A stretch of 6,282 nt of DNA from Oligoflexia bacterium (GTDB taxonomy: Bacteria > Bdellovibrionota > UBA1018), in the NCBI GenBank assembly GCA_903854365.1, contig CAINWE010000279.1, positions 1 through 6,282 on the forward strand. The letters are read 5' to 3'. The notes beneath the pieces were generated by a model. The model had not been told where the DNA came from and did not search any database. It saw only the letters and a list, made by a program, of their open reading frames with translations. Positions 6,177 to 6,282 of the stretch are shown piece after piece. The number at the start of each line of letters is the position of its first letter. The stretch's first letter is position 1. The position numbers and the translations under genes were made by a program.

Positions 6177-6223
6177 ACGCAGTGCACCCTTATGTAAAAT
6201 CAATAGAAGGGCAAGTCCTTACC
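6166..6223. repeat. Short repeated CCTTA-type elements upstream of the LRR gene
   Basis: GCACCCTTA occurs twice, at 6166-6174 and 6184-6192, with starts 18 bp apart. CCTTACC occurs at 6170-6176 and again at 6217-6223. On the coding strand of the LRR gene these read as TAAGGGTGC and GGTAAGG. The clustering suggests possible binding sites, but such short words can recur by chance. Confidence 0.35.
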
Positions 6224-6282
6224 CACTCATGACTGTGTTTTGCCGCTGCTCTGCATAGGTTTCAAACTAAAAATTACTTTTA

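Larger units (their letters stand above)
6117..6282 (-). promoter_or_regulatory. Upstream region of the LRR operon, probable promoter
   Basis: These 166 bp carry no gene that I can support on either strand within the window. Read on the minus strand, the region precedes the GTG of the LRR gene and contains its Shine-Dalgarno site (6125-6133). TACATA-like and TTGCCC/TTGATT-like hexamers occur around 6190-6216, but no pair has proper 16-18 bp spacing, so I do not place a promoter exactly. Several repeated elements are listed separately. Confidence 0.4.

Overview
The window looks like chromosomal DNA of a Gram-negative bacterium with a base composition near 50% GC. The evidence is dense coding, Sec-type signal peptides, Shine-Dalgarno sites and a DusC/YedJ-type gene pair close to the proteobacterial versions. 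The lineage cannot be fixed from this stretch. The predicted exported F-box-like/LRR protein would fit a predatory or host-associated bacterium, but that is inference.

Layout, left half (+ strand): the C-terminal half of a family 4 uracil-DNA glycosylase enters from the left edge and ends at 330. After a 105-bp gap comes a tightly packed three-gene unit: a stomatin/slipin-type band 7 membrane protein (436-1185), a DusC-like tRNA-dihydrouridine synthase (functional start upstream of 1249, end 2211) and a YedJ-like HD-domain metal phosphohydrolase (2220-2903). The gaps inside the unit are about 10 bp, so co-transcription is likely. The products are housekeeping or maintenance proteins (DNA repair, membrane organisation, tRNA modification, nucleotide or phosphoester hydrolysis) with no single obvious pathway. 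The Dus gene has no ATG, GTG or TTG at the place where homology requires the start.

Layout, right half (- strand): a two-gene unit runs toward the left genes and ends 80 bp from them. The first gene (6116 to 4428) encodes a predicted exported protein with an F-box-like segment and about 13 very regular 28-residue leucine-rich repeats of the ribonuclease-inhibitor type. The second (4426 to 2984) follows after 1 bp, has its ribosome binding site inside the end of the LRR gene, and encodes a 480-residue protein with a signal peptide and no family I recognise. Translational coupling and shared export signals suggest a paired function. The 166 bp upstream of the LRR gene hold a small hairpin and repeated CCTTAcc-type elements that may be regulatory.

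The most interesting part is the LRR/unknown pair: a eukaryote-like domain combination in a bacterial exported protein with an uncharacterised translationally coupled partner.
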